Shown piece by piece: positions 1 through 9,026 of a DNA stretch of 64,000 nucleotides. How positions within the stretch are numbered: the stretch's first letter is position 1; each line of letters opens with the position of its first letter. Location: assembly GCA_012840135.1 (NCBI GenBank), contig DUMA01000017.1, forward strand, positions 1 through 64,000. The letters run 5' to 3'. Under the pieces are notes generated by a model that saw only the letters and a program-made list of their open reading frames with translations, ran no database searches and was not told the origin of the DNA. The DNA is from Thermoanaerobacterales bacterium. Its GTDB lineage: Bacteria > Bacillota > Thermosediminibacteria > Thermosediminibacterales > Tepidanaerobacteraceae. Both the position numbers and the translations under genes were made by a program.

Positions 1-98
1 GAGTAGACATGAGCCTTGCGGCCCATGCCCCTCACAGAACCGGACGTGCCCAATTAAGGCATCCGGCTCTTCATGCAGTCATTTGCTTCACAGTGACA

Positions 99-648
99 TT
101 AGTCATAGACACTAACATATATCTTGGGGCGGGCAAGAGGAAACACGGTTAGCAGAAGTTCAAAGAGGCCCCAGTTTAGGCCATTCTTTTGGCTCTTTCT
201 GTTGAGTGTTTTAAATAGTTGCCTTCTGGCTATATAGAAGAACTTGCTTAGGCTTTCGATATTATCGGTGATTCCATAATACCTGTAGTGTCCCAGTAGT
301 CTGATGTTGAGCCTCTTTATTAGTTCTTTTACGGGCATGTGCATGTTCTCCCTTAGCCATGTTTTTATCTTGGCAACTTTCATTCGAAATTTCTTGGCAC
401 TGGTCTTCCTTTTGACCCGAAATTTCCCGCTTTTGCTTTTGCTGCAATAATGGGTAAATCCTAAGAAAGTGAATGTTTCCGGCTTGCCCAGGCCTTTTCT
501 TTGCCTGTTTTCTTGCGCATATCTGCCGAATTCTATTATCCTGGTTTTGTCTTGGGCAAGTTCCAAACCGAATTTCTTTAGTCTTTCTTTCAGTGCCTGG
601 TAGAATTCTCTGGCTTCGCTTTCGTATTGGAAACAGCATATGAGGTAA
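99..648 (-). pseudogene. 3' part of the outer group II intron reverse transcriptase/maturase
   Basis: This open frame encodes the post-YADD part of a class C group II intron RT: a thumb/maturase region with KFGLELAQDKTRIIEFGR, then FTFLGFTHYC and a C-terminal RRQLFKTLNRKSQKNG segment typical of group II intron maturases. The frame opens inside the 3' end of the inner intron, so the apparent N-terminus is an artefact. Its natural partner is the fragment at 2445-2776, which ends exactly in YADD. If the inner intron were spliced out near 645-650, the two pieces would join at the catalytic motif; the exact junction cannot be fixed by eye. Confidence 0.85.
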
Positions 649-2443
649 GTAGCCCGAGGGAATCCCACCCCCAGGCCCTCTCAGAACCGGACGTGAACCT
701 CTCAGCTCATCCGGCTCCCATCATCCAGCCCCAGGAAAAATCCCCATTTGCCAGTGCACGAATAGTTTTGGCTCTCGTCTGGCAATTCTACCGAGCCAGT
801 AGTTAGCCCGCCTTTGGTGAATAGCAAGTTTCTTGCATTTGCGTCTTGCCCAGCGGACTAGTGCTCGATTCATGTGCCTAAGTACCGAGTACATTTCCGA
901 TTTGTAAAAGCGCCCGTAGTAATTGACCCATCCCTTCAATATAGGGTTAAACATATGTGACAGGTCCTCAAGGGTCTTTTCCGGCTTCAAATGCATGCGC
1001 CAGTCGTGTATGGTCTGTCGCATATCCTTTTTAGCCTTGTTGCTGACCGCCGGGGTGAAATTGATGAAATACTTTCCGTATTTGTTCTTTGACCTTCTTG
1101 GTCGGAATGTATATCCCAGGAAATCAAATGATTTATCGGGGTAGTCGCCTCGTCTGTCATCATCTTTGCAATAGACAATGCGTGTCTTCGTGGGATGAAG
1201 TTCCAATCCACATTCCTTGAACCGCTTATCCAGACTATCCCGAAGTTCCTCGGCTTCTTCCTTGCTATGGCAGTGGGCCACCGCAGCGTACCGCGCAAAT
1301 GGTTTGTCCGGATGGTTCCTATCCATCCACTTATCGAACGCATAGTGAAGGAATAGATTGGCAAGAATCGGACTTACTTCAGCCATCTTTGGATGTAGAG
1401 GATAACCCACGGATTGTCCGTATGCTTGCGGACAGCTTTCATCAGCAATTCGTGGTCAATATTGTCAAACAGCCCCTTGATGTCGAATTCCAGTAACCAG
1501 TCATATTTCCAACATCTTTGCCGTGTTACCGCCAGGGCATCTACAGCTGACTTTCCCGGCCGATACCCATAAGAATCCGGGTGGAAGTATGATTCCACTT
1601 GTGGCTCAAAATACATTTTCGCTACCATCTGCGCAACTCTGTCAGCCACGGTAGGCACGCCAAGTATACGCTTTCCCCCGGTTTTCTTCGGTATCTCCAC
1701 TGCTTTGACCGGTGGAGGAAAATAGCTTCCGGAAGACATCCTGTTCCAAATCTTGTAAAGGTTGTTTTTCAAGTCTGCCTCGAATGCTTCCAGGCTTTCA
1801 TCATCTATTCCTGCAGCGCCCTTGTTTGCTTTTACTCTCTGGAATGCCTCCAGCACTACTTTCTTGGAGATTTCATAGGACTTTGTTTTGTTCATTGGCT
1901 CCTCCCTTGCGGTTGACCGCTGTTCAAAACTGGATAACAAAACCCCTTCGCTCCCCTCCCATTACAGGAGTTTCATCACTACTGCGGGTTATTCCGCCCC
2001 TATAGTTCGCATCGGTACTCTCATCCTTGTGGGTCTTCCACTTGGATTTCTCCCTTAACATCGAAGTCGTAGGTTCCCACGTTCTACACAGAAGCCTGCG
2101 CTAGGTTCACGCCACCTTCATGCCGGTCACCATTTGGCCAGTAAACAGGTTTCCTCCAGATTTATCCCAGGTTAACGACTTCCCCCTGGTTCTGATGACG
2201 TCCCTACGCTTTCGACACGTTATCAGTGGTTCATTGTGTTCATCTCCCTAGCACCTACCTGACGAGATCGTAGCCTCGCCTTTTCCTTAACGCTCACTAC
2301 CGTGGCTTTTGTCCAAGCAGCTTAAGGTGGTTTGGAATCTCTACCTGTATAGCGATTCCGAGGGGCCTACCCTCATCTTCTGTGCAGCATAGCTGCTATT
2401 CATGCGGCAGGAACTGTCGCATGAACGCGCCTTCGTGGCGCAC
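649..2443 (-). mobile_element. Second group II intron inserted in the RT gene of the first (twintron-like nesting)
   Basis: On the minus strand a second GTGCGCC 5' end begins at 2443, directly after the outer RT codons Y-A-D-D plus one base. It is followed by about 550 nt of structured intron RNA, a separate RT gene (721-1895) and its own domain V hairpin at 684-717 (GAGCCGGATGAG...ACGTCCGGTTC). The 3' boundary lies near 645-650. The RT sequence differs clearly from the outer one, so this is a different intron lineage and not a tandem copy. Both introns have the same orientation. Confidence 0.82.
721..1895 (-). pseudogene. Inner intron reverse transcriptase with two active-site deletions
   Basis: The start MNKTKSYEISK at 1895 follows GGGAGG. 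The protein runs through the RT fingers and palm (FDIKGLFDNIDH) to QRWLK, where the frame hits a stop. The next bases resume one frame over as EVSPILANLFLHYAFDKWM. Comparison with the family shows that about 20 residues including the TPQGG motif are missing there. Further on, FARYAAVAHCHS replaces the expected FARYADDAVAHC, so the two catalytic Asp codons are gone. The C-terminal maturase part (FDFLGYTFRPR, GWVNYYG) remains readable to 721. The RT cannot be catalytically active. Confidence 0.85.
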
Positions 2444-2444
2444 A

Positions 2445-2776
2445 GTCATCAGCATATCTGACTAGTTTTCCTATTTTGCTGAAGTGATTCTCCCAGATTG
2501 TATCGAGATAGTTAAGGTATATGTTAGCAAGTAATGGTGATATTACTCCTCCCTGGGAACTCCCAACTTCACTTTTTTTGAATTCTCCTCCTATGATGAT
2601 ACTTGCTTTCAGTCATTGCCGTATAAGTTTCAGCATTCGTCTGTCATTTATACGCATCTCGACCAGTTTCATAAGTTTATCGTGATTTATGTTGTCAAAG
2701 TATCCGCTAATATCTGCATCCAGCACCCACAATCCTTTATTGTTACATGCTTTTCTGATTACTTACGGTTTCCCGT
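2445..2776 (-). pseudogene. 5' remnant of the outer intron reverse transcriptase, ending at YADD
   Basis: Reverse translation gives VIRKACNNKGLWVLDADISG, then YFDNINHDKLMKLVEMRIND, RRMLKLIRQ, a TGA stop where the family has Trp (QWLKA), and then SIIIGGEFKKSEVGSSQGGV up to KLVRYADD. RT motifs 3-5 are therefore present, but about 130 N-terminal residues are absent: intron domain sequence joins directly to the middle of the RT. The inner intron starts one base after the second Asp codon. This fragment and the 99-648 fragment are one broken gene. Confidence 0.8.
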
Positions 2777-3118
2777 GCAGGGTAGGGCCTCCCCAGTTCC
2801 GTAATCTACTGTAACCTCGTACCGTCTCCCCTACGCTGGAGGATTCCTCTGTGTTGCATCCAAGTTCTTTACACATTCCATGGGCTTCGCCCGTACGCCA
2901 GAGGCTCGCCATCCTCTGTTCTCCTATATGGGTTTTCTAACAGCGCTGCAAGCTTGCTTTAGTTACGGTCTGAAGTCTTGCATATTCAGGGCGCTCTGAC
3001 CGTATCATTTCTGACACAACCAGCCCTGAAGCTAACCGGCCCCTTGGCGGCTACCGGTACCGGACTTTCACCGGCAAGTAAATTGCGGCTTTGCTGGGCA
3101 TGCGGCACGCGGCGCACT

Positions 3119-3152
3119 AAAAAACCCGATGGAATCTTCCATCGGGTTTTTA
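3119..3152 (-). terminator. Rho-independent terminator of the S-layer gene and docking site of the intron
   Basis: A 13-bp stem (AAAACCCGATGGA and its complement, 4-nt loop) is followed on the minus strand by a T-run. It lies 8 nt behind the S-layer stop codon. The outer group II intron begins within two bases of the end of this structure. Confidence 0.9.
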
Positions 3153-3159
3153 ATTAAAA

Positions 3160-5661
3160 TTACTTCATCTCATCAATAATGATAACAGCCTTAATTATGT
3201 CATCATCTTTGATGACTACTACTTTATTGCCTACATCGATATCTGATGTATCTAATTCGTGGTTCAGAACACCATCTTCATCTACATCGTATACTACTGC
3301 ATCATTAGCTAACTTATAGTATGTTGACTCATCGCCAACGAAACTTACATAGTTGCTATCAACATCGTAAACAGTTTCAGCAACGGACTTATATGAAGCT
3401 TGACTTGTTTTTGATAAAACAGTTATCTCATTATCGGTGTTGGCTGTAAATGAAAGTATATCACCTTTAGCAACGGCGGTACGGCTGCTTATTATATATT
3501 CAACTTTGCCTTCTCCGGCAGTATTGATCTGAACTAGCCAATCATTTCCGTCATAGTAAGGTTTATCAGATACAATACCATATAAAGTATCATCGCTGAT
3601 ACTTGTGAAGTTATCATAGAATATAACAGCATCTGCTGCTTTACCAGATTTTCCTACAACATACGCTTTTGCACCTGTAGGAGTCTTATCTTCAATGTCA
3701 TTCCAATTTACAAGCTTTGGATCTTTATCATCGTCTTTATCGTATTTCATTATAATCGTGCTATCGATATAATATTTATTAACTCCATCCGTAATATAAT
3801 CGTTATCTTTATTAAATCCATCGCTTGCGAGAGTAATATCATGGGTATCTACTAAATCCGAAACTTTCTTAAGTGTTCCTTCTTTAATTTTGCCATCAGA
3901 GTTCAATTCAAATTGAACAGGTACGAAAGCTGTATAACTTGCAAAGTAATCTGCCAATGGCTGCCAATCGGCCTTCTTGTCAACCGGATATACTACCTTT
4001 TCACCTTGCTCGTTGAATACCTTCAAATCATATTCGGTTCCATTCCTATAGGCGTCCATTGCTATACCATACATTGTTCCACTGGTAGCTTCAGCCGCGC
4101 CTGATATATGCCTTACATCACCGTTGATATCGAACAGTACCTTTACATTTTCCTTAGTAAGGTTAACCACAGCGTCAGAAAGCTCTCCACCGGATAAGAA
4201 TTTAACTATCTTATCATTTTCGTTATCTGATGCTGTTGCGTTGGCATTAACTCCGTAGCCGTTACCATCAATGTAAACTTTATCTGGTCTAACTTTTGTC
4301 AGTTCTCCAGTAGCATTTTCATTTACAACTGTGATGAACAGTTCATCATCATCGGTGTTCTCCCACCAGTAAATTACACTATCTTCTTTAATATCGCTCA
4401 GTGATAGAGTTTTTCCGTTTTTATCGCTGATTGTATATGCATCATAATCGGCTAATCTTATTTTCTTGGTGGTAGCACTATTGACAAAGTATTCTATGGT
4501 TTCCTTACTTGAGTCAACAGCGGTAACAACTCCATTACCTGCATAATTAAATACATTTATAAAGCTTATGTTATTGTTAGTAACAACGAATGTTCCGTAC
4601 ATATTTGCAGTTAGATCGTCAAGTGCAGCTTCTTTGTAATTTACATATACTTTTGCATCAGATGCAACATTAATAGTTTTATCTGCTACATACAAATACA
4701 ACGACTTTACTTTATTACTAGCATCTTTATTTACTGTATCGATTGAATCTCTATAAGTATCTTTATCTTTTGTTTCAACTGATACGAAGAATATCTTGTC
4801 ATCCTTTGCCCATGCTTTGACTTTTAATCCAAATAATGAAGCTGTATCAATATCGCTAAGTACAGTGTAATCATCGGTTTCAGCAGTCTTTAATTCACTA
4901 CCGTTTTTCTCGGTAACTTCTAATGTTATTTCATCTTTGTCAAGAGTATTATCAACCTTTGGTATTGCTGTAACAACACCAACGAGTTCGTCAACGCTTA
5001 GTTTGGATGTAAGTAATGTTTTGTCAACTTCTTCAAATATAGTATTTGTACCATATCCTGTCTGTTCCATTAAGTTTACATCGAGAGCATTATTAACCAT
5101 TTTAGCTACATCGCCACGAGTGGCAGCTAGTGTATTAACTACATTGACATTCTTTGTAATGTCTTTTTCAGCAGCAATAGCGAGGTATCCTCCGGGATAT
5201 CCGCCTAAAGCCTGGGCCTTGGGCTCATATCCTAAAGCTCTCACGATCATGGTGATGGCCTCGGCATAGGTTACGTTGGCATTGGGATCGAATACGCCGT
5301 TGCCCCTGCCGTTGACAATCTTCATGTCGGATGCTACCTTTATGTAGCCTGATGCCCAGTAGTCCGAAGGAACATCCTTGAACTGGGTTGTGCCTTTGGC
5401 ATATTCGGCAGCTTTGCCAACGCCAACTGCACTAACAATAATCTTTGCAAATTCTGCTCTGGTTATCTGGTTATCAGGTTTGAAAGTTCCATCGGGATAA
5501 CCATTGAGAATATCCAATGCTGAAAGTCTTGTCACCGCATCAGCAACATTTGCATCTTTTACGTCACTGAAGCTAGTGGTTGCTGCGAACCCTGTGCTCA
5601 TAATGCTGAGGACGAATGTCAGCACGAGCAGGGTTACGAGTAGTTTCTTGGCTTTTTTCAT
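3160..5661 (-). CDS. S-layer protein with three N-terminal SLH domains
   Basis: 833 residues with the ATG at 5661, eight bases behind GGAGG; an in-frame TTG six bases upstream is less likely. Residues 1 to about 28 are a Sec signal peptide ending in STGFAA. Three SLH domains follow (about 31-200), with typical ILNGYPDGTFKPDNQITRAEF and VNGRGNGVFDPN motifs. SLH domains bind pyruvylated secondary cell-wall polymer, so the protein is anchored at the surface by its N-terminus. The remaining 630 residues are acidic, beta-rich and Cys-free, with no domain I recognise, as is common for the array-forming part of S-layer proteins. The gene is visibly more AT-rich than its neighbours and has a strong promoter, a long leader and a strong terminator, all consistent with very high expression. 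Confidence 0.9.
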   Translation of the reverse strand: MKKAKKLLVTLLVLTFVLSIMSTGFAATTSFSDVKDANVADAVTRLSALDILNGYPDGTFKPDNQITRAEFAKIIVSAVGVGKAAEYAKGTTQFKDVPSDYWASGYIKVASDMKIVNGRGNGVFDPNANVTYAEAITMIVRALGYEPKAQALGGYPGGYLAIAAEKDITKNVNVVNTLAATRGDVAKMVNNALDVNLMEQTGYGTNTIFEEVDKTLLTSKLSVDELVGVVTAIPKVDNTLDKDEITLEVTEKNGSELKTAETDDYTVLSDIDTASLFGLKVKAWAKDDKIFFVSVETKDKDTYRDSIDTVNKDASNKVKSLYLYVADKTINVASDAKVYVNYKEAALDDLTANMYGTFVVTNNNISFINVFNYAGNGVVTAVDSSKETIEYFVNSATTKKIRLADYDAYTISDKNGKTLSLSDIKEDSVIYWWENTDDDELFITVVNENATGELTKVRPDKVYIDGNGYGVNANATASDNENDKIVKFLSGGELSDAVVNLTKENVKVLFDINGDVRHISGAAEATSGTMYGIAMDAYRNGTEYDLKVFNEQGEKVVYPVDKKADWQPLADYFASYTAFVPVQFELNSDGKIKEGTLKKVSDLVDTHDITLASDGFNKDNDYITDGVNKYYIDSTIIMKYDKDDDKDPKLVNWNDIEDKTPTGAKAYVVGKSGKAADAVIFYDNFTSISDDTLYGIVSDKPYYDGNDWLVQINTAGEGKVEYIISSRTAVAKGDILSFTANTDNEITVLSKTSQASYKSVAETVYDVDSNYVSFVGDESTYYKLANDAVVYDVDEDGVLNHELDTSDIDVGNKVVVIKDDDIIKAVIIIDEMK

Positions 5662-6044
5662 ACTCAAATCCTCCTTTTTGATTTTGAAAAAAAATAGACT
5701 TACCTAAAAAGGCTTTTCCTAATCCTCCTGGTGTTCATCACCCCTTTCAAAGGATTTTATGGGAATTTAATTTTATCCTTTTCTTTCAATCTCCTCCGCG
5801 GCCGCGGCCGCTGGGTTTTTGAAAGTTTTACGCTAAAGCGGCTTCGTGGTTGCGGGAGGTTGAAAGATTGCAGGCTCAAGAAACTCAAATTGCTATTTAT
5901 TATTTCTATAAAAGGATGAAATTTCCTGCTGATTTTGAGTAATTTTAAAGAAAATTTTATCTAATAATGAGTTCATCTTGTCTTACTTCCGGATTTGAGT
6001 ATGAGTCTTTGAACTCATTATTTAGTTGTCAAAGTTCAGATTCT
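5662..6044 (-). other. Long structured 5' leader of the S-layer mRNA
   Basis: About 380 nt separate the predicted transcription start (near 6044) from the ATG at 5661. Close to the 5' end a perfect 13-bp inverted repeat (5963-5975 with 6010-6022, AATAATGAGTTC arms) would form a stem-loop with a 34-nt loop. Further down lies a GC-rich hairpin (5783-5866). Long, stable leaders are known for S-layer mRNAs of other bacteria; the stabilising role here is inference. No riboswitch class was recognised. Confidence 0.55.
5783..5866. repeat. Large imperfect GC-rich inverted repeat in the S-layer leader
   Basis: Two 29-nt arms, 5783-5811 (CTTTCAATCTCCTCCGCGG...) and 5838-5866 (GCGGCTTCG...TTGAAAG), are mutually complementary except for several transitions. 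As plus-strand RNA these become G-U wobbles; as minus-strand leader RNA they become A-C mismatches. The arm 5' half carries a (GCGGCC)-type run. It may be a mobile palindromic unit rather than a feature selected in the S-layer leader. Confidence 0.5.
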
Positions 6045-6050
6045 ATAGCT

Positions 6051-6079
6051 ATTATAGCTCAGGGGCAAACTTACGTCAA
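6051..6079 (-). promoter_or_regulatory. Sigma-A promoter of the S-layer gene
   Basis: On the minus strand TTGACG (6074-6079) and a perfect TATAAT (6051-6056) are separated by exactly 17 bp. The next gene in this direction is the S-layer gene, with its leader in between. Confidence 0.85.
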
Positions 6080-6266
6080 TATAATTGGTTGAATTGTAAT
6101 ATAAATGTAATATTGGTTTGGACTAAGCGTTGCGCTACATTTTTCATTATATGCCGGCTTTTTTTATTTATGACATAAAATGGATAGAGGAAAACTTATA
6201 GCAATTTAGCAAGTATATATATTCGAGAGATATGGTGGAAATTCCTCTTTATTTTATAAATTTTTT

Positions 6267-7154
6267 TTAGATCATGTGAGGAATTAAAGGAGCAGCCATA
6301 GTCAGCAGCACGATTATCATCACCAGAGCAAAGGCTATGCCCAGAAGAGGCAATGCGAAGTAGGCGAGGGCGGCCCGCCCGGTAGTAAAAGCGTGGGTTT
6401 CCCGGACCGCTATCACCTGAAGCACAACCACCCACAGTCTCAGCATCACGCCGAAAAGAATGGTCAGGTTTATTTCGGTCAAGGTTGAAATCAGATTTAC
6501 GGGCACCATAAGGATCATGGGAAAGGTAGCAAAAGCCATGGAGGCAAATAATCCCACACCTGTGCCGGAAGGGATGGATGCATGAATTTCTCCACGGGCT
6601 TGAGATTGGTTTTTGTTGCTGCCTTCCGTGCATATATTTTTGCCATTTGTGGCAACATGCTGGCTAGATGATTGTGCTTCGGCGCTGCCTTCCACTGCAG
6701 CTTGGTTGATTTCTAAAGTTTCACCGGTTTGGGTCCCACCGGCAGTGTTTTGTTCCGGAGCCTTGCCGGAGGTGTCCGGCGGCGCCTTTTTCGCCCTATC
6801 CTGCGCCAGGAACTGGCAGGCCAGTTCCACTATAGCGGTAAATATAAAATGGAGCAGGGGGATTATAATTATGCTTCCTATTATAATAAGAGCGACGATG
6901 TACGGCAAGGCCCGTGCCATGTAAAAAGCTGCACCGTCCATTCCGGGAAGAAAATCCCGCATTGCAAAGGACCTGAGGATATTTTCGTTCATGACGTGCC
7001 TGAAGGCTGCAATATCCGGCAGGAGGCCGGATAAAATCAGTATGATGACGGCCTGCAGGATCTTTTTTTCACGGGCTATCTTATTCAGAGTGGCCGAAGG
7101 TGCAAAAAGTACGCCGGATATGTCGTCAAGGAAATTTTTATACCAATTTCTCAT
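6267..7154 (-). CDS. Yip1-family integral membrane protein
   Basis: 295 residues with an N-terminal cytoplasmic stretch containing the family-like LFAPSATLNKI segment, then about five membrane helices (residues ~33-50, 82-110, 200-225, 232-250, 262-290). Between helix pairs, residues ~120-195 form a hydrophilic low-complexity loop rich in Gln, Ser, Gly and Ala that is not usual for the family. Function is unknown; Yip1-domain proteins in bacteria are poorly characterised membrane proteins. It lies 92 bp behind sppA and may be cotranscribed. The start follows AAGGGATG with a spacing of about 10. Confidence 0.7.
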   Translation of the reverse strand: MRNWYKNFLDDISGVLFAPSATLNKIAREKKILQAVIILILSGLLPDIAAFRHVMNENILRSFAMRDFLPGMDGAAFYMARALPYIVALIIIGSIIIIPLLHFIFTAIVELACQFLAQDRAKKAPPDTSGKAPEQNTAGGTQTGETLEINQAAVEGSAEAQSSSQHVATNGKNICTEGSNKNQSQARGEIHASIPSGTGVGLFASMAFATFPMILMVPVNLISTLTEINLTILFGVMLRLWVVVLQVIAVRETHAFTTGRAALAYFALPLLGIAFALVMIIVLLTMAAPLIPHMI

Positions 7155-7246
7155 TCTTCAATCATCCCTTCGGTAATTTGTCGGAAAAGCCTGGCGCCGG
7201 TCGGCCCGGCCAAGAAACGAAATGCAGTATGGCTCATTATACATAT

Positions 7247-8236
7247 TTACGGGTATATCACACTCAGACCCACTTTTTCCGGAAGAAAATCAAGCAGGAA
7301 TTTCCGGCCTGAAAAGTTCCCGTCCCCCGGCAGCATGGCGCCGTCAGGATTTGCTCCGGGACTTATGCCGAAGGTTCGGCCCAGGAGGGTTACTGCCGCA
7401 GATTTTACTCCCGAAAGCAGGGCTTCCAGGGCTGTTTTTCTGCCGTATTCCTTTATGACGGGCTTGCCTTCGATACCGGCCAGGTCGGCGGCGATCTTTA
7501 TGGCATCATAGTAATCTCCTATTTCATCCACCAGGCCCAGCTCTTTTGCCCGGGTGCCGGTGTAGACCCTGCCGTCGGCCAGTTTTTTCACCTGTTCTAC
7601 GCTCATGTGGCGGCCTCTGGCCACGATGTCCACAAACTGGCCGTACATCTCATTTATCATGTCCTGGAATATGGCCCTTTCCTCATCGGTCATGGGGCGG
7701 GTGGGAGAGCCGATGTCTTTATGGGGCGCGCTTTTTATGACATTTTCCTTGAGGCCCAGTTTATCGTAGAGTCCTTCTACGTTTTGAAATTCCATGATGA
7801 CGCCGATGCTGCCGGTGGTGGTGCCCGGGTTTGCCACTATCTTGTCGGCGGCGCAGGAGACCATGTAGCCCCCGGAGGCCGCCACATCGCCCATGGATAC
7901 CACCAGTTTTTTCCCGGCTTCTTTTACCCTCAGGGCTTCTCTGTAGAGTTCCTGGGATGCGGCGACGGTGCCTCCGGGACTGTTTATCCTGAGGACCAGG
8001 GCTGCTATGTCGGGATCTTCGGCGGCATCGTGGAGCTGTCTTAAAATATCGCCGGTGCCGGCGGCGGAGAATATCCCCGAGGACCCGGACATTATAAGGC
8101 CCTCAAGGGTGATGACACCTATCTGCTTCTGTGCAACGGCTGCCTTGCGCCCGAGCCCTTCCGGCATTCCGGCAAAGGCGGCGATGAGGGATACGGCGAC
8201 GGCAATGATGAGGATGATGGTTATAACGCGTTTCAA
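7247..8236 (-). CDS. sppA: Signal peptide peptidase SppA (S49 family, short form)
   Basis: 329 residues, the short Gram-positive form with one S49 domain. An N-terminal membrane anchor (residues ~4-24) precedes the catalytic domain. The nucleophile is Ser121 in DVAASGGYM; the general-base Lys is about residue 173 in HKDIGSP; the substrate-binding INSPGG motif is at 85-90. The enzyme degrades cleaved signal peptides and membrane-protein fragments at the membrane. The TTG start is supported by AAAGGAG with suitable spacing. It is followed by the Yip1 gene. Confidence 0.92.
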   Translation of the reverse strand: MKRVITIILIIAVAVSLIAAFAGMPEGLGRKAAVAQKQIGVITLEGLIMSGSSGIFSAAGTGDILRQLHDAAEDPDIAALVLRINSPGGTVAASQELYREALRVKEAGKKLVVSMGDVAASGGYMVSCAADKIVANPGTTTGSIGVIMEFQNVEGLYDKLGLKENVIKSAPHKDIGSPTRPMTDEERAIFQDMINEMYGQFVDIVARGRHMSVEQVKKLADGRVYTGTRAKELGLVDEIGDYYDAIKIAADLAGIEGKPVIKEYGRKTALEALLSGVKSAAVTLLGRTFGISPGANPDGAMLPGDGNFSGRKFLLDFLPEKVGLSVIYP

Positions 8237-8324
8237 GGTAATCGCTCCTTTCAGATAAGAATTTTAAAACGGCCCTATGGATAAGAATATCCTTCTTTCA
8301 TAAGGTATGCATTTTATGAATAAA

Positions 8325-8350
8325 AATGCCGACCATCGCGGGTCGGATCG
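8325..8350 (-). terminator. Terminator downstream of the small coiled-coil membrane protein
   Basis: The minus-strand hairpin CCGACCCGCGATGGTCGG is followed by a T-rich tail. It is nearly identical to the hairpin after the Lon-type gene at 8990-9017, so the two ends may be duplicated. Confidence 0.7.
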
Positions 8351-8401
8351 TTTAGCTCATAAAATTTATCAAAAAATATAGGGCGGATTTCTCCACCTGG
8401 C

Positions 8402-8818
8402 TCACTTGAAATAAATTGCAGCAAAACCTATGATAACTGTCGCTATTAATGCAAAAGCCCATCTCTGTAAGCCACTGATTTCTCGGTGAATTGCATCGAA
8501 CTTAGAATTTATTTTGTCAAATTTAGCATCGCTTTCCTTGCGAGCTGCTTCAAATCTGGCATCGCTTTCTTTGCGGGCAGCTTCAAATCTGGCATCCATT
8601 GTATTAGATAAATCTTTGATTTCTTTGTGGACCTCTACAAATTTGCTATCTAATCTATCAAATTTTGCATCCATGCTGTCCTTTAAAGCGCTAATTTGCT
8701 GGGATAGGAAAAAATAACCCGATTCATATATTTTAGGTTCGTGCGGGGGAATATTATCCTCACTTGCGGCTATCTCATTTTTTGTTTTGTTTGCTATATA
8801 CTCTTCCGCCATGCTCAT
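8402..8818 (-). CDS. Small coiled-coil protein with C-terminal membrane anchor
   Basis: 138 residues from the ATG at 8818 (AAGGAGG seven bases upstream). Residues ~45-110 are heptad-rich and contain near-perfect 11-residue repeats (DARFEAARKES twice, then DAKFDKINSKF). A single hydrophobic helix, FALIATVIIGFAAIYF, closes the protein. This matches the general plan of DUF1640/coiled-coil tail-anchored proteins, whose role is unknown. It stands alone with its own terminator. Confidence 0.7.
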   Translation of the reverse strand: MSMAEEYIANKTKNEIAASEDNIPPHEPKIYESGYFFLSQQISALKDSMDAKFDRLDSKFVEVHKEIKDLSNTMDARFEAARKESDARFEAARKESDAKFDKINSKFDAIHREISGLQRWAFALIATVIIGFAAIYFK

Positions 8819-8989
8819 CACCCTTCCTCCTTGTCTCAATTATATAAAATTTCCAGCTGAACTTCAATGCTTTTAACAATTTTTTTACCAGTCTTTTCCG
8901 CGACGGATCAGGGTGATTTTGCTTATGGCAATATATAGCATCTTGCAATTCTCATGAAATTTTAAGTAAAAGATATATTTTTGAAATAA

Positions 8990-9017
8990 AAATTACCGAC
9001 CGCTGCGGGTCGGAAAA
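8990..9017 (-). terminator. Terminator of the Lon-type protease gene
   Basis: The hairpin CCGACCCGCAGCGGTCGG lies 10 nt behind the stop codon and is followed by TAATTTTTATTT on the minus strand. Confidence 0.8.
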
Positions 9018-9026
9018 GTTTTGAAT

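Larger units (their letters stand above)
1..3117 (-). mobile_element. Degenerate class C-type group II intron (outer element of a nested pair)
   Basis: Read on the minus strand, the element starts with the group II 5' signature GTGCGCC at 3117. The next 300 nt look like intron domains I-III, and a domain V hairpin lies at 37-69 (GAGCCGGA...GTCCGGTTC), followed by a domain VI-like stem up to the window edge. The last few bases of the intron are probably just outside the window. The 5' end abuts the T-tract of the terminator of the upstream S-layer gene; insertion behind terminator hairpins is the known habit of class C introns. The encoded RT (PETFTFLGFTHYCSKSKSG, ending PLARPKIYVSVYD) is class C-like and has no endonuclease domain. 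A second intron interrupts the RT gene, and the RT lacks its N-terminal part, so the element is not autonomous. Confidence 0.85.

Noticed and set aside
1-3117. Retron or diversity-generating RT system
   Set aside because: Domain V hairpins, GTGCG 5' ends and maturase motifs identify both RTs as group II intron proteins; no msr/msd or template/variable repeats were seen.
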